Origin: Spisula solida
Lineage: Eukaryota > Mollusca > Bivalvia > Venerida > Mactridae
DNA: 64,000 nucleotides
NCBI GenBank assembly: GCA_947247005.1
Contig: OX365946.1
Span: forward strand, 12,780,453 to 12,844,452
Direction: 5' to 3'
How positions within the stretch are numbered: the stretch's first letter is position 1; every line of letters begins with the position of its first letter. A program made the translations under genes and the position numbers. Below, one piece after another: positions 1 to 14,300 of this stretch. A model generated the notes under the pieces. The model searched no databases and was not told the origin of the DNA. It saw nothing but the letters and a program-made list of their open reading frames with translations.

Positions 1-330
1 TATTTGTATGTAGATTAGTGAATTAGGTATTGGTTTTAACTGCCCTTTTCTTCATTCGGAATGTTCAAAACAATAAAAATACAATGTTATGATATTGCAA
101 TGTTTGTATACAAGTGATAGACCTGATTAAACGGATACAAGCTTGCATTGATATATATTAATCATAGCCCATTGGTGTATATTCATTCTTCATTAATGTG
201 TAAGTATATCATAACATAGAACAACAAAGATATATGTTCTATAATGAACAGGTGGTCTCTTATAACAAGTTAAAGTGGTCTATTTTCGCAGGTTATTTTT
301 AACAGAGACTTGACAGTACTCGTACAAAAA

Positions 331-376
331 TGTATGCATGCGCATGTATTATGTACAGTACAATATCATATTGTAC
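331..376. other. Z-DNA-prone tract next to a 19-bp palindrome, in every satellite copy
   Basis: Positions 331-349 alternate pyrimidine and purine without a break (TGTATGCATGCGCATGTAT), a sequence type that favours Z-DNA. Nine bases on, 358-376 is a perfect inverted repeat with a one-base centre (GTACAATAT-C-ATATTGTAC), which could extrude as a cruciform. The pair recurs every 1894 bp. The right arm of the palindrome is mutated in copies 7, 11 and 20 (T to A) and in copy 19 (G to C). Any function is inference. Confidence 0.7.
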
Positions 377-469
377 ACAAGAGGTATCGCCGTTTTATAT
401 CAAATTGGAACATCCAGGAGAATGTTCAATAGTAACATAAGAAAATAAAAACATAAATGTCAATAATGC

Positions 470-1310
470 ACCATGCATACTGTACGTTTTGAACCCACGA
501 TCAAAGACAACCAAAATAAAATAATTAACTGCTTTTAAAAATAAGAATAAAAAAATTCAGAGATCCTACATGTACTATGGGAAATTCATCAACTGCTGCT
601 AGGGGCCGATTTGCATTATATGGAAGTGTTTCTGGTCGTCTGACCCGCACTGACATCCAGCTGTCTCTGCAAGTCCCAGTCTTTTTGTATGTTTCCATAG
701 ACCGCAGTGCCCAGTACGTACACGGAAAATGATAGTTTTATTGTGCTTGTTGTTTGTTAAGTGTATGTCAAATTAGCAAAGCGATTCTACCGATGAATAA
801 ACCGAAGCATACCCGCCGACAGAGAGCATGCTGCTTTAGTTTCAGATATCGGGACGTTTGTGTCCTGCTTAATTTACTATGCCACGGCTCCCCGATATTT
901 CAGAACATTTATCTTGTATTTATAGAGTCAAAAACATGCTTGTATATTCAATTATTTAATTAGTACGTTATTGTGTTATAGAGAAAACAACGACAAAAGT
1001 CGTTAACCGGTGGACTTATTCCTTAACAAGCTAATAATAATAACAAATTACTGCTGGGATATACATCAATTGTCCTTCAGGACAGTCTTTGTATTAGAGG
1101 TCTATGTTCTCAGGTTGTCTTTAAACAGGTTTGAATGTACGTGTTCTAAACCTGTACGAAGGCACATGAATTACAAAACTCGTATATATTTTAACTACAA
1201 CATGTATCTCTATTTAAAAAGAATTAAATGTGAATTTGGCATTAAAATATTACATACATTTTGTTTATTAAGAAAATAATAAAAAATATATATAAAAGAA
1301 ATCAATGAAA
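470..1310. repeat. Satellite half-unit A (about 840 bp monomer)
   Basis: Aligned by eye with the B half. Shared anchors in order are a 'gaacccacgatc' block (about 490 in A, 1334 in B), 'ccgccgacagaga' (about 813 and 1468), 'ctgctttagt' and 'gccacggctc' (881 and 1534), then a 'tagaacaac / ggtggtct' block (about 975 in A, about 2107 in the continuation of B). The halves are clearly related but strongly diverged. The 1894-bp unit thus looks like a dimeric higher-order repeat. Exact breakpoints are approximate. Confidence 0.65.
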
Positions 1311-1540
1311 CATCATGCCTACTTCAGGATTCGAACCCACGATCCACAGACAACTAAAACGAAACAAAAATGTCCAATCACATTATTGTTCTGCTCTTTT
1401 AAAATAAGAAAAGGATGAGTATCGAGTTAGCACAGTGGTTCTGCCGACGGATCGACCGAAGTATCCCCGCCGACAGAGATCAGCTGCTTTAGTCTCAGAT
1501 GAAGGAACATTTGTTTCTTAGTAAATCCACTGTGCCACGG
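1311..1540. other. tRNA-like / pol III box-like motifs inside the satellite unit
   Basis: On the minus strand, 1327-1337 reads GGTTCGAATCC, a perfect tRNA B-box, within a T-arm-like context (GTGGGTTCGAATCC). The 5' half of that tRNA-like sequence is decayed. On the plus strand, 1428-1438 reads TAGCACAGTGG, a good A-box match. On the minus strand, 1527-1537 reads TGGCACAGTGG, a second A-box match. The last two form an 8-bp inverted repeat (CACAGTGG/CCACTGTG) about 90 bp apart. A tRNA-derived SINE ancestry of the monomer is inferred. No intact tRNA gene fold is present, so this is not called a tRNA gene. Confidence 0.5.
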
Positions 1541-2364
1541 CTCACCCGATATTGCACAACAGTTATCTCGTATTTAAAGTTAATGTACGTACATGTGTAT
1601 TGAGTCTATTTATAGAAATGACAGTGAATTGATTGCCGATAATACAGAATCAGAGATCCGACATCATAAATACATTTTGTCATCATGCAAATGTAAACTA
1701 ACTCCAAATATTGATTTACGACCTAAGTATCTTACATTAATTACAAATCCAAGCACGTTCGCGTAATGTTTACAACCCGCATAAGACACTTGATATAAAT
1801 CGATTGATCAGGTTGGTCACTTGTTTACATTACATTGTGTATATAAACATTGCAATTTCTCTTATTAATGTATTATTTTAATGGACATTATGTGTATTTG
1901 TATGTAGATTAGTGAATTAGGTATTGGTTTTAACTGCCCTTTTCTTCATTCGGAATGTTCAAAACAATAAAAATACAATGTTATGATATTGCAATGTTTG
2001 TATACAAGTGATAGACCTGATTAAACGGATACAAGCTTGCATTGATATATATTAATCATAGCCCATTGGTGTATATTCATTCTTCATTAATGTGTAAGTA
2101 TATCATAACATAGAACAACAAAGATATATGTTCTATAATGAACAGGTGGTCTCTTATAACAAGTTAAAGTGGTCTATTTTCGCAGGTTATTTTTAACAGA
2201 GACTTGACAGTACTCGTACAAAAATGTATGCATGCGCATGTATTATGTACAGTACAATATCATATTGTACACAAGAGGTATCGCCGTTTTATATCAAATT
2301 GGAACATCCAGGAGAATGTTCAATAGTAACATAAGAAAATAAAAACATAAATGTCAATAATGCA
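1311..2364. repeat. Satellite half-unit B (about 1050 bp monomer)
   Basis: Second half of the dimeric unit, running across the arbitrary boundary at 1894/1895. It keeps the better preserved tRNA-like block at its start. It is longer than half A mainly because of about 290 bp of extra AT-rich sequence between the 'gccacggctc' anchor and the 'catagaacaac' anchor. Confidence 0.6.
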
Positions 2365-5300
2365 CCATGCATACTGTACGTTTTGAACCCACGATCAAAG
2401 ACAACCAAAATAAAATAATTAACTGCTTTTAAAAATAAGAATAAAAAAATTCAGAGATCCTACATGTACTATGGGAAATTCATCAACTGCTGCTAGGGGC
2501 CGATTTGCATTATATGGAAGTGTTTCTGGTCGTCTGACCCGCACTGACATCCAGCTGTCTCTGCAAGTCCCAGTCTTTTTGTATGTTTCCATAGACCGCA
2601 GTGCCCAGTACGTACACGGAAAATGATAGTTTTATTGTGCTTGTTGTTTGTTAAGTGTATGTCAAATTAGCAAAGCGATTCTACCGATGAATAAACCGAA
2701 GCATACCCGCCGACAGAGAGCATGCTGCTTTAGTTTCAGATATCGGGACGTTTGTGTCCTGCTTAATTTACTATGCCACGGCTCCCCGATATTTCAGAAC
2801 ATTTATCTTGTATTTATAGAGTCAAAAACATGCTTGTATATTCAATTATTTAATTAGTACGTTATTGTGTTATAGAGAAAACAACGACAAAAGTCGTTAA
2901 CCGGTGGACTTATTCCTTAACAAGCTAATAATAATAACAAATTACTGCTGGGATATACATCAATTGTCCTTCAGGACAGTCTTTGTATTAGAGGTCTATG
3001 TTCTCAGGTTGTCTTTAAACAGGTTTGAATGTACGTGTTCTAAACCTGTACGAAGGCACATGAATTACAAAACTCGTATATATTTTAACTACAACATGTA
3101 TCTCTATTTAAAAAGAATTAAATGTGAATTTGGCATTAAAATATTACATACATTTTGTTTATTAAGAAAATAATAAAAAATATATATAAAAGAAATCAAT
3201 GAAACATCATGCCTACTTCAGGATTCGAACCCACGATCCACAGACAACTAAAACGAAACAAAAATGTCCAATCACATTATTGTTCTGCTCTTTTAAAATA
3301 AGAAAAGGATGAGTATCGAGTTAGCACAGTGGTTCTGCCGACGGATCGACCGAAGTATCCCCGCCGACAGAGATCAGCTGCTTTAGTCTCAGATGAAGGA
3401 ACATTTGTTTCTTAGTAAATCCACTGTGCCACGGCTCACCCGATATTGCACAACAGTTATCTCGTATTTAAAGTTAATGTACGTACATGTGTATTGAGTC
3501 TATTTATAGAAATGACAGTGAATTGATTGCCGATAATACAGAATCAGAGATCCGACATCATAAATACATTTTGTCATCATGCAAATGTAAACTAACTCCA
3601 AATATTGATTTACGACCTAAGTATCTTACATTAATTACAAATCCAAGCACGTTCGCGTAATGTTTACAACCCGCATAAGACACTTGATATAAATCGATTG
3701 ATCAGGTTGGTCACTTGTTTACATTACATTGTGTATATAAACATTGCAATTTCTCTTATTAATGTATTATTTTAATGGACATTATGTGTATTTGTATGTA
3801 GATTAGTGAATTAGGTATTGGTTTTAACTGCCCTTTTCTTCATTCGGAATGTTCAAAACAATAAAAATACAATGTTATGATATTGCAATGTTTGTATACA
3901 AGTGATAGACCTGATTAAACGGATACAAGCTTGCATTGATATATATTAATCATAGCCCATTGGTGTATATTCATTCTTCATTAATGTGTAAGTATATCAT
4001 AACATAGAACAACAAAGATATATGTTCTATAATGAACAGGTGGTCTCTTATAACAAGTTAAAGTGGTCTATTTTCGCAGGTTATTTTTAACAGAGACTTG
4101 ACAGTACTCGTACAAAAATGTATGCATGCGCATGTATTATGTACAGTACAATATCATATTGTACACAAGAGGTATCGCCGTTTTATATCAAATTGGAACA
4201 TCCAGGAGAATGTTCAATAGTAACATAAGAAAATAAAAACATAAATGTCAATAATGCACCATGCATACTGTACGTTTTGAACCCACGATCAAAGACAACC
4301 AAAATAAAATAATTAACTGCTTTTAAAAATAAGAATAAAAAAATTCAGAGATCCTACATGTACTATGGGAAATTCATCAACTGCTGCTAGGGGCCGATTT
4401 GCATTATATGGAAGTGTTTCTGGTCGTCTGACCCGCACTGACATCCAGCTGTCTCTGCAAGTCCCAGTCTTTTTGTATGTTTCCATAGACCGCAGTGCCC
4501 AGTACGTACACGGAAAATGATAGTTTTATTGTGCTTGTTGTTTGTTAAGTGTATGTCAAATTAGCAAAGCGATTCTACCGATGAATAAACCGAAGCATAC
4601 CCGCCGACAGAGAGCATGCTGCTTTAGTTTCAGATATCGGGACGTTTGTGTCCTGCTTAATTTACTATGCCACGGCTCCCCGATATTTCAGAACATTTAT
4701 CTTGTATTTATAGAGTCAAAAACATGCTTGTATATTCAATTATTTAATTAGTACGTTATTGTGTTATAGAGAAAACAACGACAAAAGTCGTTAACCGGTG
4801 GACTTATTCCTTAACAAGCTAATAATAATAACAAATTACTGCTGGGATATACATCAATTGTCCTTCAGGACAGTCTTTGTATTAGAGGTCTATGTTCTCA
4901 GGTTGTCTTTAAACAGGTTTGAATGTACGTGTTCTAAACCTGTACGAAGGCACATGAATTACAAAACTCGTATATATTTTAACTACAACATGTATCTCTA
5001 TTTAAAAAGAATTAAATGTGAATTTGGCATTAAAATATTACATACATTTTGTTTATTAAGAAAATAATAAAAAATATATATAAAAGAAATCAATGAAACA
5101 TCATGCCTACTTCAGGATTCGAACCCACGATCCACAGACAACTAAAACGAAACAAAAATGTCCAATCACATTATTGTTCTGCTCTTTTAAAATAAGAAAA
5201 GGATGAGTATCGAGTTAGCACAGTGGTTCTGCCGACGGATCGACCGAAGTATCCCCGCCGACAGAGATCAGCTGCTTTAGTCTCAGATGAAGGAACATTT

Positions 5301-8300
5301 GTTTCTTAGTAAATCCACTGTGCCACGGCTCACCCGATATTGCACAACAGTTATCTCGTATTTAAAGTTAATGTACGTACATGTGTATTGAGTCTATTTA
5401 TAGAAATGACAGTGAATTGATTGCCGATAATACAGAATCAGAGATCCGACATCATAAATACATTTTGTCATCATGCAAATGTAAACTAACTCCAAATATT
5501 GATTTACGACCTAAGTATCTTACATTAATTACAAATCCAAGCACGTTCGCGTAATGTTTACAACCCGCATAAGACACTTGATATAAATCGATTGATCAGG
5601 TTGGTCACTTGTTTACATCACATTGTGTATATAAACATTGCAATTTCTCTTATTAATGTATTATTTTAATGGACATTATGTGTATTTGTATGTAGATTAG
5701 TGAATTAGGTATTGGTTTTAACTGCCCTTTTCTTCATTCGGAATGTTCAAAACAATAAAAATACAATGTTATGATATTGCAATGTTTGTATACAAGTGAT
5801 AGACCTGATTAAACGGATACAAGCTTGCATTGATATATATTAATCATAGCCCATTGGTGTATATTCATTCTTCATTAATGTGTAAGTATATCATAACATA
5901 GAACAACAAAGATATATGTTCTATAATGAACAGGTGGTCTCTTATAACAAGTTAAAGTGGTCTATTTTCGCAGGTTATTTTTAACAGAGACTTGACAGTA
6001 CTCGTACAAAAATGTATGCATGCGCATGTATTATGTACAGTACAATATCATATTGTACACAAGAGGTATCGCCGTTTTATATCAAATTGGAACATCCAGG
6101 AGAATGTTCAATAGTAACATAAGAAAATAAAAACATAAATGTCAATAATGCACCATGCATACTGTACGTTTTGAACCCACGATCAAAGACAACCAAAATA
6201 AAATAATTAACTGCTTTTAAAAATAAGAATAAAAAAATTCAGAGATCCTACATGTACTATGGGAAATTCATCAACTGCTGCTAGGGGCCGATTTGCATTA
6301 TATGGAAGTGTTTCTGGTCGTCTGACCCGCACTGACATCCAGCTGTCTCTGCAAGTCCCAGTCTTTTTGTATGTTTCCATAGACCGCAGTGCCCAGTACG
6401 TACACGGAAAATGATAGTTTTATTGTGCTTGTTGTTTGTTAAGTGTATGTCAAATTAGCAAAGCGATTCTACCGATGAATAAACCGAAGCATACCCGCCG
6501 ACAGAGAGCATGCTGCTTTAGTTTCAGATATCGGGACGTTTGTGTCCTGCTTAATTTACTATGCCACGGCTCCCCGATATTTCAGAACATTTATCTTGTA
6601 TTTATAGAGTCAAAAACATGCTTGTATATTCAATTATTTAATTAGTACGTTATTGTGTTATAGAGAAAACAACGACAAAAGTCGTTAACCGGTGGACTTA
6701 TTCCTTAACAAGCTAATAATAATAACAAATTACTGCTGGGATATACATCAATTGTCCTTCAGGACAGTCTTTGTATTAGAGGTCTATGTTCTCAGGTTGT
6801 CTTTAAACAGGTTTGAATGTACGTGTTCTAAACCTGTACGAAGGCACATGAATTACAAAACTCGTATATATTTTAACTACAACATGTATCTCTATTTAAA
6901 AAGAATTAAATGTGAATTTGGCATTAAAATATTACATACATTTTGTTTATTAAGAAAATAATAAAAAATATATATAAAAGAAATCAATGAAACATCATGC
7001 CTACTTCAGGATTCGAACCCACGATCCACAGACAACTAAAACGAAACAAAAATGTCCAATCACATTATTGTTCTGCTCTTTTAAAATAAGAAAAGGATGA
7101 GTATCGAGTTAGCACAGTGGTTCTGCCGACGGATCGACCGAAGTATCCCCGCCGACAGAGATCAGCTGCTTTAGTCTCAGATGAAGGAACATTTGTTTCT
7201 TAGTAAATCCACTGTGCCACGGCTCACCCGATATTGCACAACAGTTATCTCGTATTTAAAGTTAATGTACGTACATGTGTATTGAGTCTATTTATAGAAA
7301 TGACAGTGAATTGATTGCCGATAATACAGAATCAGAGATCCGACATCATAAATACATTTTGTCATCATGCAAATGTAAACTAACTCCAAATATTGATTTA
7401 CGACCTAAGTATCTTACATTAATTACAAATCCAAGCACGTTCGCGTAATGTTTACAACCCGCATAAGACACTTGATATAAATCGATTGATCAGGTTGGTC
7501 ACTTGTTTACATCACATTGTGTATATAAACATTGCAATTTCTCTTATTAATGTATTATTTTAATGGACATTATGTGTATTTGTATGTAGATTAGTGAATT
7601 AGGTATTGGTTTTAACTGCCCTTTTCTTCATTCGGAATGTTCATAACAATAAAAATACAATGTTATGATATTGCAATGTTTGTATACAAGTGATAGACCT
7701 GATTAAACGGATACAAGCTTGCATTGATATATATTAATCATAGCCCATTGGTGTATATTCATTCTTCATTAATGTGTAAGTATATCATAACATAGAACAA
7801 CAAAGATATATGTTCTATAATGAACAGGTGGTCTCTTATAACAAGTTAAAGTGGTCTATTTTCGCAGGTTATTTTTAACAGAGACTTGACAGTACTCGTA
7901 CAAAAATGTATGCATGCGCATGTATTATGTACAGTACAATATCATATTGTACACAAGAGGTATCGCCGTTTTATATCAAATTGGAACATCCAGGAGAATG
8001 TTCAATAGTAACATAAGAAAATAAAAACATAAATGTCAATAATGCACCATGCATACTGTACGTTTTGAACCCACGATCAAAGACAACCAAAATAAAATAA
8101 TTAACTGCTTTTAAAAATAAGAATAAAAAAATTCAGAGATCCTACATGTACTATGGGAAATTCATCAACTGCTGCTAGGGGCCGATTTGCATTATATGGA
8201 AGTGTTTCTGGTCGTCTGACCCGCACTGACATCCAGCTGTCTCTGCAAGTCCCAGTCTTTTTGTATGTTTCCATAGACCGCAGTGCCCAGTACGTACACG

Positions 8301-11300
8301 GAAAATGATAGTTTTATTGTGCTTGTTGTTTGTTAAGTGTATGTCAAATTAGCAAAGCGATTCTACCGATGAATAAACCGAAGCATACCCGCCGACAGAG
8401 AGCATGCTGCTTTAGTTTCAGATATCGGGACGTTTGTGTCCTGCTTAATTTACTATGCCACGGCTCCCCGATATTTCAGAACATTTATCTTGTATTTATA
8501 GAGTCAAAAACATGCTTGTATATTCAATTATTTAATTAGTACGTTATTGTGTTATAGAGAAAACAACGACAAAAGTCGTTAACCGGTGGACTTATTCCTT
8601 AACAAGCTAATAATAATAACAAATTACTGCTGGGATATACATCAATTGTCCTTCAGGACAGTCTTTGTATTAGAGGTCTATGTTCTCAGGTTGTCTTTAA
8701 ACAGGTTTGAATGTACGTGTTCTAAACCTGAACGAAGGCACATGAATTACAAAACTCGTATATATTTTAACTACAACATGTATCTCTATTTAAAAAGAAT
8801 TAAATGTGAATTTGGCATTAAAATATTACATACATTTTGTTTATTAAGAAAATAATAAAAAATATATATAAAAGAAATCAATGAAACATCATGCCTACTT
8901 CAGGATTCGAACCCACGATCCACAGACAACTAAAACGAAACAAAAATGTCCAATCACATTATTGTTCTGCTCTTTTAAAATAAGAAAAGGATGAGTATCG
9001 AGTTAGCACAGTGGTTCTGCCGACGGATCGACCGAAGTATCCCCGCCGACAGAGATCAGCTGCTTTAGTCTCAGATGAAGGAACATTTGTTTCTTAGTAA
9101 ATCCACTGTGCCACGGCTCACCCGATATTGCACAACAGTTATCTCGTATTTAAAGTTAATGTACGTACATGTGTATTGAGTCTATTTATAGAAATGACAG
9201 TGAATTGATTGCCGATAATACAGAATCAGAGATCCGACATCATAAATACATTTTGTCATCATGCAAATGTAAACTAACTCCAAATATTGATTTACGACCT
9301 AAGTATCTTACATTAATTACAAATCCAAGCACGTTCGCGTAATGTTTACAACCCGCATAAGACACTTGATATAAATCGATTGATCAGGTTGGTCACTTGT
9401 TTACATCACATTGTGTATATAAACATTGCAATTTCTCTTATTAATGTATTATTTTAATGGACATTATGTGTATTTGTATGTAGATTAGTGAATTAGGTAT
9501 TGGTTTTAACTGCCCTTTTCTTCATTCGGAATGTTCAAAACAATAAAAATACAATGTTATGATATTGCAATGTTTGTATACAAGTGATAGACCTGATTAA
9601 ACGGATACAAGCTTGCATTGATATATATTAATCATAGCCCATTGGTGTATATTCATTCTTCATTAATGTGTAAGTATATCATAACATAGAACAACAAAGA
9701 TATATGTTCTATAATGAACAGGTGGTCTCTTATAACAAGTTAAAGTGGTCTATTTTCGCAGGTTATTTTTAACAGAGACTTGACAGTACTCGTACAAAAA
9801 TGTATGCATGCGCATGTATTATGTACAGTACAATATCATATTGTACACAAGAGGTATCGCCGTTTTATATCAAATTGGAACATCCAGGAGAATGTTCAAT
9901 AGTAACATAAGAAAATAAAAACATAAATGTCAATAATGCACCATGCATACTGTACGTTTTGAACCCACGATCAAAGACAACCAAAATAAAATAATTAACT
10001 GCTTTTAAAAATAAGAATAAAAAAATTCAGAGATCCTACATGTACTATGGGAAATTCATCAACTGCTGCTAGGGGCCGATTTGCATTATATGGAAGTGTT
10101 TCTGGTCGTCTGACCCGCACTGACATCCAGCTGTCTCTGCAAGTCCCAGTCTTTTTGTATGTTTCCATAGACCGCAGTGCCCAGTACGTACACGGAAAAT
10201 GATAGTTTTATTGTGCTTGTTGTTTGTTAAGTGTATGTCAAATTAGCAAAGCGATTCTACCGATGAATAAACCGAAGCATACCCGCCGACAGAGAGCATG
10301 CTGCTTTAGTTTCAGATATCGGGACGTTTGTGTCCTGCTTAATTTACTATGCCACGGCTCCCCGATATTTCAGAACATTTATCTTGTATTTATAGAGTCA
10401 AAAACATGCTTGTATATTCAATTATTTAATTAGTACGTTATTGTGTTATAGAGAAAACAACGACAAAAGTCGTTAACCGGTGGACTTATTCCTTAACAAG
10501 CTAATAATAATAACAAATTACTGCTGGGATATACATCAATTGTCCTTCAGGACAGTCTTTGTATTAGAGGTCTATGTTCTCAGGTTGTCTTTAAACAGGT
10601 TTGAATGTACGTGTTCTAAACCTGTACGAAGGCACATGAATTACAAAACTCGTATATATTTTAACTACAACATGTATCTCTATTTAAAAAGAATTAAATG
10701 TGAATTTGGCATTAAAATATTACATACATTTTGTTTATTAAGAAAATAATAAAAAATATATATAAAAGAAATCAATGAAACATCATGCCTACTTCAGGAT
10801 TCGAACCCACGATCCACAGACAACTAAAACGAAACAAAAATGTCCAATCACATTATTGTTCTGCTCTTTTAAAATAAGAAAAGGATGAGTATCGAGTTAG
10901 CACAGTGGTTCTGCCGACGGATCGACCGAAGTATCCCCGCCGACAGAGATCAGCTGCTTTAGTCTCAGATGAAGGAACATTTGTTTCTTAGTAAATCCAC
11001 TGTGCCACGGCTCACCCGATATTGCACAACAGTTATCTCGTATTTAAAGTTAATGTACGTACATGTGTATTGAGTCTATTTATAGAAATGACAGTGAATT
11101 GATTGCCGATAATACAGAATCAGAGATCCGACATCATAAATACATTTTGTCATCATGCAAATGTAAACTAACTCCAAATATTGATTTACGACCTAAGTAT
11201 CTTACATTAATTACAAATCCAAGCACGTTCGCGTAATGTTTACAACCCGCATAAGACACTTGATATAAATCGATTGATCAGGTTGGTCACTTGTTTACAT

Positions 11301-14300
11301 CACATTGTGTATATAAACATTGCAATTTCTCTTATTAATGTATTATTTTAATGGACATTATGTGTATTTGTATGTAGATTAGTGAATTAGGTATTGGTTT
11401 TAACTGCCCTTTTCTTCATTCGGAATGTTCAAAACAATAAAAATACAATGTTATGATATTGCAATGTTTGTATACAAGTGATAGACCTGATTAAACGGAT
11501 ACAAGCTTGCATTGATATATATTAATCATAGCCCATTGGTGTATATTCATTCTTCATTAATGTGTAAGTATATCATAACATAGAACAACAAAGATATATG
11601 TTCTATAATGAACAGGTGGTCTCTTATAACAAGTTAAAGTGGTCTATTTTCGCAGGTTATTTTTAACAGAGACTTGACAGTACTCGTACAAAAATGTATG
11701 CATGCGCATGTATTATGTACAGTACAATATCATAATGTACACAAGAGGTATCGCCGTTTTATATCAAATTGGAACATCCAGGAGAATGTTCAATAGTAAC
11801 ATAAGAAAATAAAAACATAAATGTCAATAATGCACCATGCATACTGTACGTTTTGAACCCACGATCAAAGACAACCAAAATAAAATAATTAACTGCTTTT
11901 AAAAATAAGAATAAAAAAATTCAGAGATCCTACATGTACTATGGGAAATTCATCAACTGCTGCTAGGGGCCGATTTGCATTATATGGAAGTGTTTCTGGT
12001 CGTCTGACCCGCACTGACATCCAGCTGTCTCTGCAAGTCCCAGTCTTTTTGTATGTTTCCATAGACCGCAGTGCCCAGTACGTACACGGAAAATGATAGT
12101 TTTATTGTGCTTGTTGTTTGTTAAGTGTATGTCAAATTAGCAAAGCGATTCTACCGATGAATAAACCGAAGCATACCCGCCGACAGAGAGCATGCTGCTT
12201 TAGTTTCAGATATCGGGACGTTTGTGTCCTGCTTAATTTACTATGCCACGGCTCCCCGATATTTCAGAACATTTATCTTGTATTTATAGAGTCAAAAACA
12301 TGCTTGTATATTCAATTATTTAATTAGTACGTTATTGTGTTATAGAGAAAACAACGACAAAAGTCGTTAACCGGTGGACTTATTCCTTAACAAGCTAATA
12401 ATAATAACAAATTACTGCTGGGATATACATCAATTGTCCTTCAGGACAGTCTTTGTATTAGAGGTCTATGTTCTCAGGTTGTCTTTAAACAGGTTTGAAT
12501 GTACGTGTTCTAAACCTGTACGAAGGCACATGAATTACAAAACTCGTATATATTTTAACTACAACATGTATCTCTATTTAAAAAGAATTAAATGTGAATT
12601 TGGCATTAAAATATTACATACATTTTGTTTATTAAGAAAATAATAAAAAATATATATAAAAGAAATCAATGAAACATCATGCCTACTTCAGGATTCGAAC
12701 CCACGATCCACAGACAACTAAAACGAAACAAAAATGTCCAATCACATTATTGTTCTGCTCTTTTAAAATAAGAAAAGGATGAGTATCGAGTTAGCACAGT
12801 GGTTCTGCCGACGGATCGACCGAAGTATCCCCGCCGACAGAGATCAGCTGCTTTAGTCTCAGATGAAGGAACATTTGTTTCTTAGTAAATCCACTGTGTC
12901 ACGGCTCACCCGATATTGCACAACAGTTATCTCGTATTTAAAGTTAATGTACGTACATGTGTATTGAGTCTATTTATAGAAATGACAGTGAATTGATTGC
13001 CGATAATACAGAATCAGAGATCCGACATCATAAATACATTTTGTCATCATGCAAATGTAAACTAACTCCAAATATTGATTTACGACCTAAGTATCTTACA
13101 TTAATTACAAATCCAAGCACGTTCGCGTAATGTTTACAACCCGCATAAGACACTTGATATAAATCGATTGATCAGGTTGGTCACTTGTTTACATCACATT
13201 GTGTATATAAACATTGCAATTTCTCTTATTAATGTATTATTTTAATGGACATTATGTGTATTTGTATGTAGATTAGTGAATTAGGTATTGGTTTTAACTG
13301 CCCTTTTCTTCATTCGGAATGTTCAAAACAATAAAAATACAATGTTATGATATTGCAATGTTTGTATACAAGTGATAGACCTGATTAAACGGATACAAGC
13401 TTGCATTGATATATATTAATCATAGCCCATTGGTGTATATTCATTCTTCATTAATGTGTAAGTATATCATAACATAGAACAACAAAGATATATGTTCTAT
13501 AATGAACAGGTGGTCTCTTATAACAAGTTAAAGTGGTCTATTTTCGCAGGTTATTTTTAACAGAGACTTGACAGTACTCGTACAAAAATGTATGCATGCG
13601 CATGTATTATGTACAGTACAATATCATATTGTACACAAGAGGTATCGCCGTTTTATATCAAATTGGAACATCCAGGAGAATGTTCAATAGTAACATAAGA
13701 AAATAAAAACATAAATGTCAATAATGCACCATGCATACTGTACGTTTTGAACCCACGATCAAAGACAACCAAAATAAAATAATTAACTGCTTTTAAAAAT
13801 AAGAATAAAAAAATTCAGAGATCCTACATGTACTATGGGAAATTCATCAACTGCTGCTAGGGGCCGATTTGCATTATATGGAAGTGTTTCTGGTCGTCTG
13901 ACCCGCACTGACATCCAGCTGTCTCTGCAAGTCCCAGTCTTTTTGTATGTTTCCATAGACCGCAGTGCCCAGTACGTACACGGAAAATGATAGTTTTATT
14001 GTGCTTGTTGTTTGTTAAGTGTATGTCAAATTAGCAAAGCGATTCTACCGATGAATAAACCGAAGCATACCCGCCGACAGAGAGCATGCTGCTTTAGTTT
14101 CAGATATCGGGACGTTTGTGTCCTGCTTAATTTACTATGCCACGGCTCCCCGATATTTCAGAACATTTATCTTGTATTTATAGAGTCAAAAACATGCTTG
14201 TATATTCAATTATTTAATTAGTACGTTATTGTGTTATAGAGAAAACAACGACAAAAGTCGTTAACCGGTGGACTTATTCCTTAACAAGCTAATAATAATA

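Larger units (their letters stand above)
1..1894. repeat. Satellite unit, first copy in window (reference copy)
   Basis: The unit boundary is arbitrary; position 1895 restarts the sequence seen at 1. Order inside the unit: AT-rich segment (1-300), Z-DNA-prone tract plus palindrome (331-376), diverged tRNA-like block (about 470-530), A-type monomer body (to 1310), second tRNA-like block on the minus strand (about 1311-1400), plus-strand A-box-like motif (1428-1438), its inverted counterpart (1527-1537), then AT-rich sequence to 1894. Copies 1 and 2 share T at unit position 1831, where copies 3 and later have C. Confidence 0.93.

Noticed and set aside
754..963. 69-codon frame repeated in all 20 satellite copies
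   Set aside because: It begins with TTG rather than ATG at the quoted start and has no family resemblance. Its conservation is fully explained by homogenisation of the whole unit, and the flanking non-coding bases are equally conserved.
1010..1279. 89-codon frame repeated in nearly all satellite copies
   Set aside because: It starts at GTG, has no recognisable domain, and is broken by a stop in copy 19. Copies 5 and 10 carry a Val-to-Glu change. No codon-level constraint is visible.
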